Shown in pieces: positions 52,769-62,205 of a DNA stretch of 64,000 nt. The stretch is taken from the NCBI RefSeq assembly GCF_036227565.1, contig NZ_CP109460.1, forward strand, positions 5,270,001-5,334,000, read 5' to 3'. The notes under the pieces are model-generated. The model was not told where the DNA came from. It ran no database searches and saw only the letters and a program-made list of their open reading frames with translations. Both the position numbers and the translations under genes were made by a program. Source of the stretch: Streptomyces sp. NBC_01454 (lineage in GTDB: Bacteria; Actinomycetota; Actinomycetes; Streptomycetales; Streptomycetaceae). Each line of letters begins with the position of its first letter. Position 1 is the first letter of the stretch.

Positions 52769-52994
52769 AGCGCCATTGTGCCCGTAGGGATGATCCGGGG
52801 CCGGACGGTTCCGCAGCCCGGACACGGGGGTGCGGGGAGCGGTGCGGCGCCGTCACGGTGTGCACTCGGAGGAGCAGCAGGTCACCGGCTCGTCGCAGCC
52901 CCTGCGGACGGCTGGCCAAAATGTCCAACGCCCCCGGCCCGCTCTCCGCAAATGTCCATGGGGCAATCGTCCGGCCCTGCCTACCCTCACCCTC

Positions 52995-53972
52995 ATGACC
53001 TCCACCTCCACCGGGCCCGTGGGCCCCGTCGACTCCTCCCGTGTCCCGCGCTACGCCGGGCCCGCGACGTTCGCGCGGCTGCCCCGCCTCGACGAGGTCG
53101 GCGGCCGGGCCGACGTGGCCGTCGTCGGTGTCCCCTTCGACAGCGGCGTCTCCTACCGCCCCGGCGCCCGCTTCGGCGGCAACGCCATCCGTGAGGCGTC
53201 CCGTCTGCTGCGGCCCTACAACCCGGCCCAGGACGCCTCGCCCTTCGCGCTCGCGCAGGTCGCCGACGCCGGTGACATCGCCGCGAACCCGTTCAACATC
53301 AACGAGGCCGTGGAGACGGTCGAGGCCGCGGCCGACGACCTGCTCGCCACCGGCGCCCGGATGATGACCCTCGGCGGCGACCACACCATCGCCCTGCCGC
53401 TGCTGCGGTCGGTCGCCAAGAAGCACGGCCCGGTCGCGCTGCTGCACTTCGACGCCCATCTGGACACCTGGGACACCTACTTCGGGGCCGAGTACACCCA
53501 CGGCACCCCCTTCCGCCGGGCCGTCGAGGAAGGCATCCTCGACACCTCCGCGCTCTCCCACGTCGGCACCCGCGGCCCGCTCTACGGCAAGAAGGACCTC
53601 GACGACGACGAGAAGATGGGCTTCGGCATCGTCACCTCGGCGGATGTCATGCGCCGCGGCGTCGACGAGGTCGCCGACCAGCTGCGCCAGCGCATCGGTG
53701 ACCGTCCGCTGTACATCTCCATCGACATCGACGTGCTGGACCCGGCGCACGCGCCCGGCACCGGCACCCCCGAGGCCGGCGGCCTCACCTCCCGGGAACT
53801 CCTGGAGATCCTGCGCGGGCTGTCCTCCTGCAACCTGGTCTCGGCCGACGTGGTGGAGGTCGCCCCGGCCTACGACCACGCGGAGATCACCTGCGTGGCC
53901 GCCTCGCACACCGCGTACGAGCTGACGACGATCATGTCGCGGCAGATCGCCGCGGGGAGGGGTGGGGAGTAG
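52995..53972 (+). CDS. agmatinase/guanidinobutyrase-type ureohydrolase
   Basis: 325 aa from ATG 52995. Arginase-fold metal motifs: [25 protein letters not shown] and [20 protein letters not shown]. It hydrolyses a guanidino group to urea: agmatine to putrescine or 4-guanidinobutyrate to 4-aminobutyrate; which substrate cannot be told from the sequence alone. Context with a ThDP enzyme of the AruI type, a PucR regulator and a symporter suggests guanidinobutyrate. The -10-like TACCCT (52982-52987) is only 7 nt before the start, so the mRNA may be leaderless. Confidence 0.92.
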   Translation: MTSTSTGPVGPVDSSRVPRYAGPATFARLPRLDEVGGRADVAVVGVPFDSGVSYRPGARFGGNAIREASRLLRPYNPAQDASPFALAQVADAGDIAANPFNINEAVETVEAAADDLLATGARMMTLGGDHTIALPLLRSVAKKHGPVALLHFDAHLDTWDTYFGAEYTHGTPFRRAVEEGILDTSALSHVGTRGPLYGKKDLDDDEKMGFGIVTSADVMRRGVDEVADQLRQRIGDRPLYISIDIDVLDPAHAPGTGTPEAGGLTSRELLEILRGLSSCNLVSADVVEVAPAYDHAEITCVAASHTAYELTTIMSRQIAAGRGGE

Positions 53973-54019
53973 GTCACCCCTGCGCGGCCCCGCGAGGCCG
54001 CGCGCCCCGGTAGCCGATG

Positions 54020-54054
54020 CGCCGGCCCGCCACGGAGGACGTGGCGGGCCGGCG
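54020..54054. terminator. bidirectional terminator
   Basis: Perfect 14-bp arms around a GGAGGAC loop, between the ureohydrolase stop and the convergent WXG100-like gene. Confidence 0.85.
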
Positions 54055-54090
54055 TCCGTGCGCGGGCCGGACCCTTCGGTACGTGAGCTT

Positions 54091-54483
54091 CTAGGTCTCC
54101 CGGGTCTGGGGCGCCTTCATGGCGGTGATCCGCTGCCCCTCCGCCTCGGCGTTGGCGACATGCTGCTTCATCAGGGACTCGTTGAAGTCCTCGTCGGCCT
54201 GGTGGTTGTCGGCCATGGTGTTCAGGGCGCCGCCGATCTCCTGGAGCTTGGCGGCCAGATGCCCCATCGACTCGTACATGCCGTCGCGCAGGCCCTCGTA
54301 GACCACGCCGAACTTCTCGCCGATCTCGTCATCGCCCCAGGGCGGGGTGTCCTGCCCCTCCAGGCCGGTGAGCCCGTTCTTCAGCTTGGTGACCGCGGAC
54401 TGGTAGCGCTCCCCGACGCCGGTGAAGTCCTTGCCACCGGTCTTCAGTGACGGAATGTCGGCCTTCAGCCCGTCCCCTGCCAT
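54091..54483 (-). CDS. WXG100-like small helical protein
   Basis: 130 aa from ATG 54483, GGGGA upstream. A helical hairpin: DFTGVGERYQSAVTKLKNGL, a PPWGDDEIGEKF turn with W-G, then VVYEGLRDGMYESMGHLAAK and later LNTMADNHQADEDFNESLMK. This fits the WXG100/ESX-like type VII secretion substrate group, but no ESX machinery is visible. It lies between the ureohydrolase and PucR genes on the minus strand, 190 bp from the latter. Function unknown. Confidence 0.65.
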   Translation of the reverse strand: MAGDGLKADIPSLKTGGKDFTGVGERYQSAVTKLKNGLTGLEGQDTPPWGDDEIGEKFGVVYEGLRDGMYESMGHLAAKLQEIGGALNTMADNHQADEDFNESLMKQHVANAEAEGQRITAMKAPQTRET

Positions 54484-54674
54484 GGCGGTCCCCGTTCCTC
54501 GTCCGCGGTGTCCCGTGTGCCGCTGTGTCGTCCGGTGTCGTCCTGTGTCGCACCGCGGTGTCCTGGTGCGTCCTGCACGGCTCTCGTCCGGCACCGCGCA
54601 GCCTGCGGCGGAGTCGAGTCTAGTCGGGTACGGGCGGGGCGGCGGAAGGGAGTTGACCGTCCTCGGCCGTTCCC

Positions 54675-56237
54675 TCAGTCCGCCGGGGCGTCCCGGTCGA
54701 GGGTGCGCAGGGCGAACCAGAGTTCCATGCGGACGTCGGGGTCGTCGAGGTCGGTGTCGAGCAGGCTGGCGGTGCGGGCGATGCGCTGGCGGACGGTGTT
54801 GCGGTGGATGCCGAGCGCGGTCGCCGTGCGGTCCCAACTGCCGTGCAGTGAGAGCCAGTTGTGGAGGGTGAGGCGGAGCTGCGGGGCGCCGTCCAGCGGG
54901 GTGAGCAGGGCGCGGGCGTGCCGGCGGGCGTCGTCGGCGGCGACGAGTGAGGTGATGCCGTGCGGGCCGGGGGAGTGCGGGCGTACCAGGGCGGCACGGG
55001 TGGCGAGGGCGCGGCGCAGGGCGGCGGCGGCATGCCGGTCGGCGGCGGGCAGTTCGGCGACCGGGACGGGGGCGCTGACGCCGAGCGTCCAGCCGGGCTG
55101 TGCGGTGATCTCCCGCTCGGCGGGGACCAGGGCGCGGACGGCGGGGGCCGCGGCCGGGGCGGCCGGCGGCCCGGATCCGGTGCCGGGGGCCGCCGGCCGC
55201 TCCGGGCCCGGGTCGAGCAGCGGGGTGCCGAGCGCGGCGGCCAGGGCGGCCGCCGGCCGGTTGGTGTCCCGGCGGCGTTCGGCGTGGACGACGGCCCACA
55301 GCCGCGGTCCGAGCAGCGGGGCGACCTCGTCCGGGTGGCCGCCGAGCAGCAGACGGACCAGGGCCGCGCCGTGCCCGGCGGCGGCCGGATCGGGCTCGGT
55401 GGCCGGGCCGGTGATCAGGGAGAGGAGCACGGCGGCGACGCCGGCGATGGTGTGCGCGGGCCGGTCGTGCGCCTCCGCGGCCACGGCCAGGGCGAGCGCC
55501 TGCGGGCCGTGGCCGCGCCCCGTCAGGGCGTAGGCGGACAGTGAGGCGCCGGGGAGGGTGTCGGTCGCCGAGGACGGGCCGCCGTCCCCGACGACCTGCG
55601 CGAGGCGCCCGGCCGCGGCCCGGACGACGGCGGTGGGAGGGGGCCCGGCCGCGCTCCGCACCGCGCCGTCCCCGGTGAGCAGCGCGGTCCAGCCGTGCAC
55701 ATGGCGGGCCAGAGCGCGCAGCACGGCCGTGGCCGGCTCGGGGCGGGCGGCGGCCGCGGCCAGCGCGCGCTGCGCCTCGCTGAGCCGGGTCAGCTCGCGG
55801 TGCCTGGCCTGCGTGACGGCCTGCCACACGGCGCTCTCCACCGCGGTGAACGGGGTGCCCGCCGGGACCTCGACCAGCGGGAGGCCGTGCCGGACGCAGG
55901 CCGCCACCAGGGCGGGCGGGACACTCGCGTGCACCGGCGCGATCCCGAAGCCGAGGGCGGCGGCACCGGCCGCGACGGTACGGGCGGCATAGCCGTCGAG
56001 ATAGGCGTCCACGGCGGGGGCGCCGCCGGTCACCTCCGCCAGATGCACCCCCGCCGTCAGCAGCATCTCGCCGCCCAGGAGGTACGGCACCGGGTCGGCC
56101 ATCTCGGAGGTGTGCACCCAGTGGATGGCGACGCCCTCGCGGGGCCCGGCCAGCTGGCGCAGGCCCAGATCCGTCCGGGCGAGCAGCTCCGCGAGCGGCA
56201 CCGGCGGGGTGGACGGCGGGGGCAGCGGGCGCGGCAT
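54675..56237 (-). CDS. PucR-family transcriptional regulator
   Basis: 520 aa from ATG 56237, GGAGGG upstream. The N-terminal PucR domain (AIHWVHTSEMADPVPYLLGG, GGEMLLTAGVHL), a long Ala-rich GGDEF-like middle and a C-terminal helix-turn-helix PucR_C (RLTLHNWLSLHGSWDRTATA, ALGIHRNTVRQRIARTA). PucR proteins control purine, amino-acid and GABA-type catabolic genes, often as activators. Divergent to the symporter gene, 199 bp apart; it probably regulates the symporter, ThDP enzyme and ureohydrolase genes. Confidence 0.92.
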   Translation of the reverse strand: MPRPLPPPSTPPVPLAELLARTDLGLRQLAGPREGVAIHWVHTSEMADPVPYLLGGEMLLTAGVHLAEVTGGAPAVDAYLDGYAARTVAAGAAALGFGIAPVHASVPPALVAACVRHGLPLVEVPAGTPFTAVESAVWQAVTQARHRELTRLSEAQRALAAAAARPEPATAVLRALARHVHGWTALLTGDGAVRSAAGPPPTAVVRAAAGRLAQVVGDGGPSSATDTLPGASLSAYALTGRGHGPQALALAVAAEAHDRPAHTIAGVAAVLLSLITGPATEPDPAAAGHGAALVRLLLGGHPDEVAPLLGPRLWAVVHAERRRDTNRPAAALAAALGTPLLDPGPERPAAPGTGSGPPAAPAAAPAVRALVPAEREITAQPGWTLGVSAPVPVAELPAADRHAAAALRRALATRAALVRPHSPGPHGITSLVAADDARRHARALLTPLDGAPQLRLTLHNWLSLHGSWDRTATALGIHRNTVRQRIARTASLLDTDLDDPDVRMELWFALRTLDRDAPAD

Positions 56238-56436
56238 GTGCGAACCCTCCACTTCGGGGGCGGTGAATGGAGGAAACGTACACTTCAGCGTCGCCTTGCC
56301 GCCTCCTAGGGTCAACCCCCAGGCGCGGTGCCCGGCGGGACCCCCGCTCACCGGGCGCCCGCCCCACCTCCCCCACACCCGTTGCCCCTCTGCTCTTGCT
56401 TCTCTCCCCCCTCGGCGCAGCTGGAAGGGATGGCCC

Positions 56437-57948
56437 ATGGCTGTCGACTATGCGGTGATCGTGCTCTATTTGGCCGGAATGCTCGCGGTGGGCTGGTGGG
56501 GGATGCGGCGCGCCACCTCCAAGAGCGACTTCCTCGTCGCCGGCCGCCGCCTCGGCCCGGCGATGTACTCGGGCACCATGGCGGCGATCGTGCTCGGCGG
56601 TGCCTCCACCATCGGCGGGGTGGGGCTCGGCTACCAGTACGGGCTCTCCGGCGCGTGGATGGTCTTCGCCATCGGCCTCGGGCTGCTCGCGCTGAGCGTC
56701 TTCTTCTCCGGCCGGATCGCCCGGCTGAAGGTCTACACCGTCTCCGAGATGCTGGACCTGCGCTACGGCGGCTCCGCCGGGCTCATCTCCGGCATCGTCA
56801 TGTGGGCGTACACGCTGATGCTGGCGGTCACCTCGACGATCGCCTACGCGACGATCTTCGATGTGCTCTTCGGCCTGGACCGGACGCTCTCGATCGTCAT
56901 CGGCGGAGCCATCGTCGTCGCGTACTCGACGCTCGGCGGCATGTGGTCGATCACCCTCACCGACATGGTCCAGTTCGTCGTCAAGACGATCGGTGTGCTG
57001 CTGCTCCTGCTGCCCATCGCGGTCATCAAGGCGGGCGGCTTCGGGGAGATGGCGGACCGGCTGCCGCACGACTACTTCGCGCCGCTCGGCATCGGCGGCC
57101 AGACGGTCTTCACCTACGTGCTGATCTACTCCTTCGGCATGCTCATCGGGCAGGACATCTGGCAGCGGGTCTTCACCGCCCGCAGCGACCGGGTGGCGCG
57201 CCTGGGCGGCACCGCGGCCGGTACGTACTGCCTGGTCTACGCGCTGGCCGGGGCGGTCATCGGCACCGCGGCCAAGGTGCTCTACCCGCATCTGGGCAGC
57301 CCGGACGACGCCTTCGCCACCATCGTCAAGGACACCCTGCCCGTGGGCGTGCGCGGACTGGTGCTGGCGGCGGCGCTGTCCGCGGTGATGTCCACCTCGT
57401 CGGGCGCGCTGATCGCCTGCGCCACGGTCGCCCACAACGACATCTGGTCGCGGGTCAGGGGCGCCGTCCGGGCACGGCCGTACCCGGCCGCCGGGGCCGC
57501 GTCCGCGACGGCCGGCGGCCCGCAGGACGGCGAACGGGCCGGGGCACCCGACGAGGTGCGCGGCAACCGCGTCTTCACCCTGCTGATGGGACTGGCCGTC
57601 ATCGTCATCGCCGGCGCGCTCAACAACGTCGTCGAGGCGCTCACCCTCGCCTACAACGTCCTGGTCGGCGGCCTGCTGGTGCCGATCCTCGGCGGCCTGC
57701 TGTGGAAGCGCGGCACCGCCGCCGGCGCGCTCGCCGCGGTCGCCGTCGGCGGGCTGACCGTCATCGGCCTGATGGCCTCGCTCGGGGTCCTCGCCAATGA
57801 GCCGATCTACTACGGGCTGCTCGCCTCGCTCGTGGCGTACGTGGTGGTCAGCCTGGCCACCCGGCCCACGGACCAGGCGGTGCTGACCGTCTGGCGGGAG
57901 CGGCTGGCGGGCCGGGCGGACGCCCCGTCCCCGCTGTCCCGCGTCTGA
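56437..57948 (+). CDS. sodium:solute symporter (SSS family)
   Basis: 503 aa from ATG 56437, GGAAGGGA upstream. About 13 membrane segments; SSS motifs GTMAAIVLGGASTIGGVGLG and LVLAAALSAVMSTSSGALIA. The start (YAVIVLYLAGMLAVGWWGMR, then SKSDFLVAGRRLGPA) is the usual family N-terminus. A charged loop (PQDGERAGAPDEVRGNR) sits between segments 11 and 12. It should import a small solute with Na+; the neighbours suggest a guanidino compound or amine. First in a plus-strand pair with the ThDP enzyme gene. Confidence 0.93.
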   Translation: MAVDYAVIVLYLAGMLAVGWWGMRRATSKSDFLVAGRRLGPAMYSGTMAAIVLGGASTIGGVGLGYQYGLSGAWMVFAIGLGLLALSVFFSGRIARLKVYTVSEMLDLRYGGSAGLISGIVMWAYTLMLAVTSTIAYATIFDVLFGLDRTLSIVIGGAIVVAYSTLGGMWSITLTDMVQFVVKTIGVLLLLLPIAVIKAGGFGEMADRLPHDYFAPLGIGGQTVFTYVLIYSFGMLIGQDIWQRVFTARSDRVARLGGTAAGTYCLVYALAGAVIGTAAKVLYPHLGSPDDAFATIVKDTLPVGVRGLVLAAALSAVMSTSSGALIACATVAHNDIWSRVRGAVRARPYPAAGAASATAGGPQDGERAGAPDEVRGNRVFTLLMGLAVIVIAGALNNVVEALTLAYNVLVGGLLVPILGGLLWKRGTAAGALAAVAVGGLTVIGLMASLGVLANEPIYYGLLASLVAYVVVSLATRPTDQAVLTVWRERLAGRADAPSPLSRV

Positions 57949-58024
57949 GGACGCACGGCCGCCGGGCCACGTCCCCCCGCCCCCTCACCTCCCCACCCAC
58001 CACGAGACGGAGAGCCGACCGCAG

Positions 58025-59698
58025 ATGAGCACCACCGAAACCGTGCCGGAGCAGACGAAGCGCACCGGCGGCGATCTGGTCGTCGAGTCGCTGACGGCCC
58101 TGGGCGCGGACACCGTCTTCGGGCTGCCGGGTCAGCACGCGCTCGGGGTGTTCGACGCGCTGCGCCGCTCCGCGCTGCGCTATGTGGGTCTGCGGGTGGA
58201 GAACAACGCGGGCTTCGCCGCCGACGCGTACGCCAGGGCCACGCACGGGGTCGCGCCGCTGCTGGTCTCCACCGGCCCCGGCGCGCTGATGACGCTGCCC
58301 GCGCTCCAGGAGGCGGCGGCCGGCTCGGCGGCCGTCCTGGCCCTCGGCAGTCAGGTGCCGCTGGCCGGGATCGGCGGCGGCCGCCACGGCTATCTGCACG
58401 AACTCGGCGACCAGAGCGCCTCGTTCCGTGGCGTGGTCAAGTCCGTCCACACGGCGCGTACGGCCTCCCAGATCCCCTCCGCGGTGGCCGCCGCCTGGGA
58501 GTCGGCGCTGAGCGCCCCGCACGGGCCGGTGTGGCTGGAGATCCCGCAGGACGTGCTGCTGGCGGAGGTGGACGTCCCCGCGGTGACCGAACTGCATGCC
58601 GCCCCGGGGGAGTTGCCGCCCCGCCCCGAGCTGATCGCGGCCGCGGCGAGCCGGCTGACCGAGGCCCGGCGGCCGGTGATCCTGGCCGGTGGCGGAGTCG
58701 TCCGGGCCGGGGCCGAGGCGGAGCTGCTGGCGCTCGCCGAGCAGCTGCGGGCGCCGGTGGCCACCACCTTCGGGGGCAAGGGCGCCTTCCCCTGGGAGCA
58801 CCCGCTCTCCCTCCGGTCCTGGCTGGAGGACCGCTACACCACGACCTTCCTGGAGGACGCGGACACCCTGCTGGTCGTCGGCTCGGGGCTGGGCGAACTC
58901 TCCTCGAACTACCACACCTTCCGGCCGCGGGGCCGGGTCGTGCAGATCGAGGCGGACCTCGGCAAGCTCGAAGCGAACCATGCCGCGCTGGGCATCCACG
59001 CGGACGCGCGGGCGGCGCTGGCCGCGCTGGGCAAGGAGGTCGGGGACCGCGCGCCACGCGGTGCCGGTCCCGCCGGGGCGCCCGCCCCCGAGGACGCCGT
59101 GTCCGACCTCCTGGGGCGCGTCCGCGGCCGGCTCTCCGGGCAGCAACTCGACCTGGAGCAGCAGCTCCTGGCCTCGGTGCGGGAGGCGCTGCCCGACGGC
59201 GCGGTCAGCTGCTGGGACATGACGATCCTCGCCTACTGGGCCTGGTCCGCCTTCGACCCGCGGGGCACCAACGCCCTGCACTCGGCACAGGGCGCCGGGG
59301 GGCTGGGCTACGGCTTCCCGGCGGCCCTGGGGGTGGCCGCCGCCCACCCGGCGCGACCGGTGCTGGCGGTCTCCGGCGACGGCGGCGCCATGTACTCGAT
59401 CGCCGAACTCGCCACCGCCCGGCAGTACGACGCGCCGGTGACCTGGCTCATCGTGGACGACGGCGGCTACGGCATCCTGCGGGAGTACATGACCGACGCC
59501 TTCGGCGCGGCCACCGGCACCGAACTCACCCGCCCGGACTTCGTGGCACTTGCCGAGTCGTTCGGCGTCCCCGCGGTCCGTACGAGCCCGGAGCGGCTGC
59601 GCGCGGACCTGGCGGCGGCGCTCGCGGCCCCCGGCCCCTCGGTCGTCGTGCTCCCGGCGGTCCTGCGGATGTTCGCGCCGACACATCTGGACTCCTGA
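58025..59698 (+). CDS. ThDP-dependent decarboxylase-type enzyme (AruI-like)
   Basis: 557 aa. N-terminal pyrimidine domain with VENNAGFAADAYARAT (catalytic Glu), central TPP middle domain (RRPVILAGGGVVRAG), and PP domain with SGDGGAMYSIAELATARQ and LIVDDGGYGILREYM. The GDG...N motif has Asp-Asp in place of Asn-Asn before GGYG, a natural variant seen in part of the family. With a ureohydrolase, PucR regulator and symporter it matches 5-guanidino-2-oxopentanoate decarboxylase (AruI) of the arginine transaminase pathway, but another 2-oxo-acid is possible. 76 bp after the symporter gene; terminator at 59761. Confidence 0.85.
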   Translation: MSTTETVPEQTKRTGGDLVVESLTALGADTVFGLPGQHALGVFDALRRSALRYVGLRVENNAGFAADAYARATHGVAPLLVSTGPGALMTLPALQEAAAGSAAVLALGSQVPLAGIGGGRHGYLHELGDQSASFRGVVKSVHTARTASQIPSAVAAAWESALSAPHGPVWLEIPQDVLLAEVDVPAVTELHAAPGELPPRPELIAAAASRLTEARRPVILAGGGVVRAGAEAELLALAEQLRAPVATTFGGKGAFPWEHPLSLRSWLEDRYTTTFLEDADTLLVVGSGLGELSSNYHTFRPRGRVVQIEADLGKLEANHAALGIHADARAALAALGKEVGDRAPRGAGPAGAPAPEDAVSDLLGRVRGRLSGQQLDLEQQLLASVREALPDGAVSCWDMTILAYWAWSAFDPRGTNALHSAQGAGGLGYGFPAALGVAAAHPARPVLAVSGDGGAMYSIAELATARQYDAPVTWLIVDDGGYGILREYMTDAFGAATGTELTRPDFVALAESFGVPAVRTSPERLRADLAAALAAPGPSVVVLPAVLRMFAPTHLDS

Positions 59699-59760
59699 CG
59701 ACGCCCGGAGAGATGTTTCACCGCCTCACCGGGCGGGGAAGACGGTCTTACCGAACCAAA

Positions 59761-59806
59761 CGGGCTGCCCATCCCTCCTCGGGGTGCGCAGCCCGTCGTG
59801 TTTTTG
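59761..59806 (+). terminator. intrinsic terminator after ThDP enzyme gene
   Basis: Stem CGGGCTG / CAGCCCG (59761-59767 with 59789-59795) plus internal pairing, followed by TCGTGTTTTT. A classic GC stem with U-tract. Confidence 0.8.
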
Positions 59807-59924
59807 GTGAACTGCGGTCTGTCGTGGCGGTTTGTGGTGCCCCGGACAGGGATCGACGGACGTGTGCTGCTCCCCGCGCGGGGAGCGTGCCGGGTCCAGG
59901 GTGGCCCCCACCGAAGGGGTCCAC

Positions 59925-61493
59925 ATGAGTACCAGCGTTCAGTCACCGCAGCCGGCGCTGCTGGCGACACCCCTCCTCTCCGGCCAGGTGTCGCCGACCG
60001 CCGGGACGGGAGGGGTGAGCCGGGCGGCAGCCCCGGCGCAGCTCTTCCTGGCCGTCACCTCGATCCCCGTCGGCAACAACCCGGTCGGGGTGGCGATCGC
60101 CCCCAGCAGCGACCTCTACGTCGCCAACTCCGGATCGGCCAACGTGTCGGCGATCAACACCACCACGGACACCGTCATCGGCGGCCCGATCGGCGTCGGC
60201 GGTACGCCGGTCTGGCTGACGGTCGCCCCCAACGGCAACGCCTACGTCCCCAACAGCGGGTCGAACACCGTGTCGGTGATCAACACCGCCACCAACACCG
60301 TCGTCGGCGCCCCGATCGCCGTCGGCAACCAGCCGGCCGTGGTGGCGGCCGTCCCCGGTGGACGCGTCTACGTCACCAACTTCGCCGCGAACACCGTGAC
60401 GGTGATCGACACCACCACCAACGCCGTCATCGGCGCCCCGATCGCCGTCGGCGCCCAGCCGGTCGGGGTCGCGGTCGCCCCCAACGGCAACGCCTACGTC
60501 ACCAACCGGGGATCGAACACCGTGACGGTGATCAACACCGCCACCAACACCGTGATCGGCGCCCCGATCCCCGTCGGCGCCCAGCCGAACTTCGTGGCGA
60601 TCGCCCCCAACGGCAACGCCTACGTCGCCAACATCGGGTCGAACACCGTGACGGTGATCAACACCATCAGCAACACCGTCGTCGGCGCCCCGATCGCCGT
60701 CGGCAACCAGCCGTGGGGAATCGCGGTCGGCGCCGACGGGATGGCCTACACGGCCAACCGGGCGGCGAACAACGTGACGGTGTTCGACACCGCCACCAAC
60801 ACCGTCGTCGGCGCCCCGATCCCCGTCGGCGCCGGACCGATCGCCGTGACGGTTGCCCCCAACAACAAGGTCTACGTCAGCAACATCAACGGGAACAACG
60901 TCAGCGTCATCCAATTCGACCCGACGGTGACCAGCATCAACCCCGCCCAAGGGCCCGTCGCGGGCGGCACGGTCGTGACGCTCACCGGCACCAACCTGAC
61001 CGGTGCGAGCGTCACCGTCGGCGGCAACCCCGCCACCGGGGTCACCGTCAACGCCACCGGCACCCAGCTCACCTTCGTCACCCCGCCCGGGGCGGCCGGT
61101 CCGGCCACCGTCACCGTCACCACTCCTGGTGGCATGGCGTCCCTGGTGAACGGCTTCACCTACCTCCTCCCCGTCCACGCCACCACGCTGACCGCGACCC
61201 CGGCGCTGTCGAAGCTGTTCCCGCCGCACGTGTACTTCCCGTTCCTGACCGCGACGCTGACCGACCAGGTCACCGGCCTGCCGGTGCCCGGTCAGACCAT
61301 CGTGTTCAGCGTCGGCGGCAACCTCATGGGCACCGCCGTCACCGACGCCCAAGGCGTCGCCCGGTTCAACGAGACGCTCATCCTGGTGTACATCCTCGCC
61401 AACGGCGGCTACGACGCCTCCTTCGCCGGAGGGACCACCCCGTCAGCCGTCCTGTCACCGTCCAGCGCGCACGCGGGAGTCATCGAACCCTGA
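59925..61493 (+). CDS. YVTN beta-propeller protein with IPT/TIG and Ig-like domains, no signal peptide
   Basis: 522 aa from ATG 59925, GAAGGGG upstream. Residues ~40-330 hold seven or so 42-residue repeats of YVTN beta-propeller type ([54 protein letters not shown]). Then IPT/TIG domain ([20 protein letters not shown]), then a big Ig-like domain ([20 protein letters not shown]). No signal peptide, lipobox or membrane anchor is seen. Such propeller-IPT proteins are usually exported; a lacking leader suggests non-classical release or a cargo role. The repeats are nearly identical at DNA level. Confidence 0.85.
   Translation: MSTSVQSPQPALLATPLLSGQVSPTAGTGGVSRAAAPAQLFLAVTSIPVGNNPVGVAIAPSSDLYVANSGSANVSAINTTTDTVIGGPIGVGGTPVWLTVAPNGNAYVPNSGSNTVSVINTATNTVVGAPIAVGNQPAVVAAVPGGRVYVTNFAANTVTVIDTTTNAVIGAPIAVGAQPVGVAVAPNGNAYVTNRGSNTVTVINTATNTVIGAPIPVGAQPNFVAIAPNGNAYVANIGSNTVTVINTISNTVVGAPIAVGNQPWGIAVGADGMAYTANRAANNVTVFDTATNTVVGAPIPVGAGPIAVTVAPNNKVYVSNINGNNVSVIQFDPTVTSINPAQGPVAGGTVVTLTGTNLTGASVTVGGNPATGVTVNATGTQLTFVTPPGAAGPATVTVTTPGGMASLVNGFTYLLPVHATTLTATPALSKLFPPHVYFPFLTATLTDQVTGLPVPGQTIVFSVGGNLMGTAVTDAQGVARFNETLILVYILANGGYDASFAGGTTPSAVLSPSSAHAGVIEP
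60063..60917 (+). repeat. 126-bp tandem repeats encoding propeller blades
   Basis: About seven units with a 126-bp (42-codon) period; neighbouring units share long stretches such as ACCGTCGTCGGCGCCCCGAT. High identity makes gain or loss of blades by recombination likely. Confidence 0.8.
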
Positions 61494-61539
61494 CCCCCCG
61501 TCCGGTCACCGGCCGGCCTTCGTGCGGCAGGGCGGGGCC

Positions 61540-62205
61540 CTATGCTCCGCCCGCCCCCACCCGCCCCTGGAGCAGCCGTGAGAGGGCCGCGTGGACGTCC
61601 TCGACCGAGCGGTCCGGCTGGAAGGACTGCCAGTCCAGGGCGGCCACCAGGACCATGCCGAGGAGGGCGGAGGCGGTCAGGGAGATGTCGAGTTCCGCGG
61701 AGAGTTCGCCGGTGGCCACGGCGTCGCGCAGCACGGACTCGACGACGGTCAGCGCCCGGCCGCGCACGGAGGTGAGGGTCGCGCGCCAGGTGCGGTTGGT
61801 GCGCCAGAGTTCGGCGACGTAGAGCTGCATCAGGGCGGGGGAGCCGGCGATGAAGTCCAGGCCGGCGCGGATCATGGCGTCCAGGGCGTCGACGCGGCTG
61901 CCGCCGGCGGCCACCGTGGCGTCGGCGGCCCGGCGCAGCGAGCCGGCGAGCAGGTCCATGCCGTCGCGCAGCAGCTCCTCGTAGAGGACGTTCTTGCTGG
62001 CGAAGTTGTAGTAGACGGTCCCCTTGGCGACACCGGCGCGGTCGGCGATCTCGTCGACGGTGGTGGCCGAGAAGCCCTGTTCGGCGATGAGGACCACGGC
62101 GGCGTCGAAGAGCCGGCGGCGCGTGGAGGCACGCCGGGGGGCCGGGGCGGCCCCCGGGGCGGTGCCGTCGCCGGCCTCGCCCCGGGAGACCGGGAGCACA
62201 CTCAC
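61540..62205 (-). CDS. TetR-family regulator
   Basis: 221 aa from GTG 62205, overlapping the upstream YhgE/Pip-type stop by GTGA. Helix-turn-helix (RRRLFDAAVVLIAEQGFSAT; TVDEIADRAGVAKGTVYYNF) and a ligand domain (LLAGSLRRAADATVAAGGSR). The order (large membrane protein gene, then TetR, coupled) suggests it regulates export by that protein. Ligand unknown. Confidence 0.92.
   Translation of the reverse strand: MSVLPVSRGEAGDGTAPGAAPAPRRASTRRRLFDAAVVLIAEQGFSATTVDEIADRAGVAKGTVYYNFASKNVLYEELLRDGMDLLAGSLRRAADATVAAGGSRVDALDAMIRAGLDFIAGSPALMQLYVAELWRTNRTWRATLTSVRGRALTVVESVLRDAVATGELSAELDISLTASALLGMVLVAALDWQSFQPDRSVEDVHAALSRLLQGRVGAGGA

Noticed and set aside
60063..60917. CRISPR-like or satellite array
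   Set aside because: The repeats are in frame, 126 bp long and encode beta-propeller blades.
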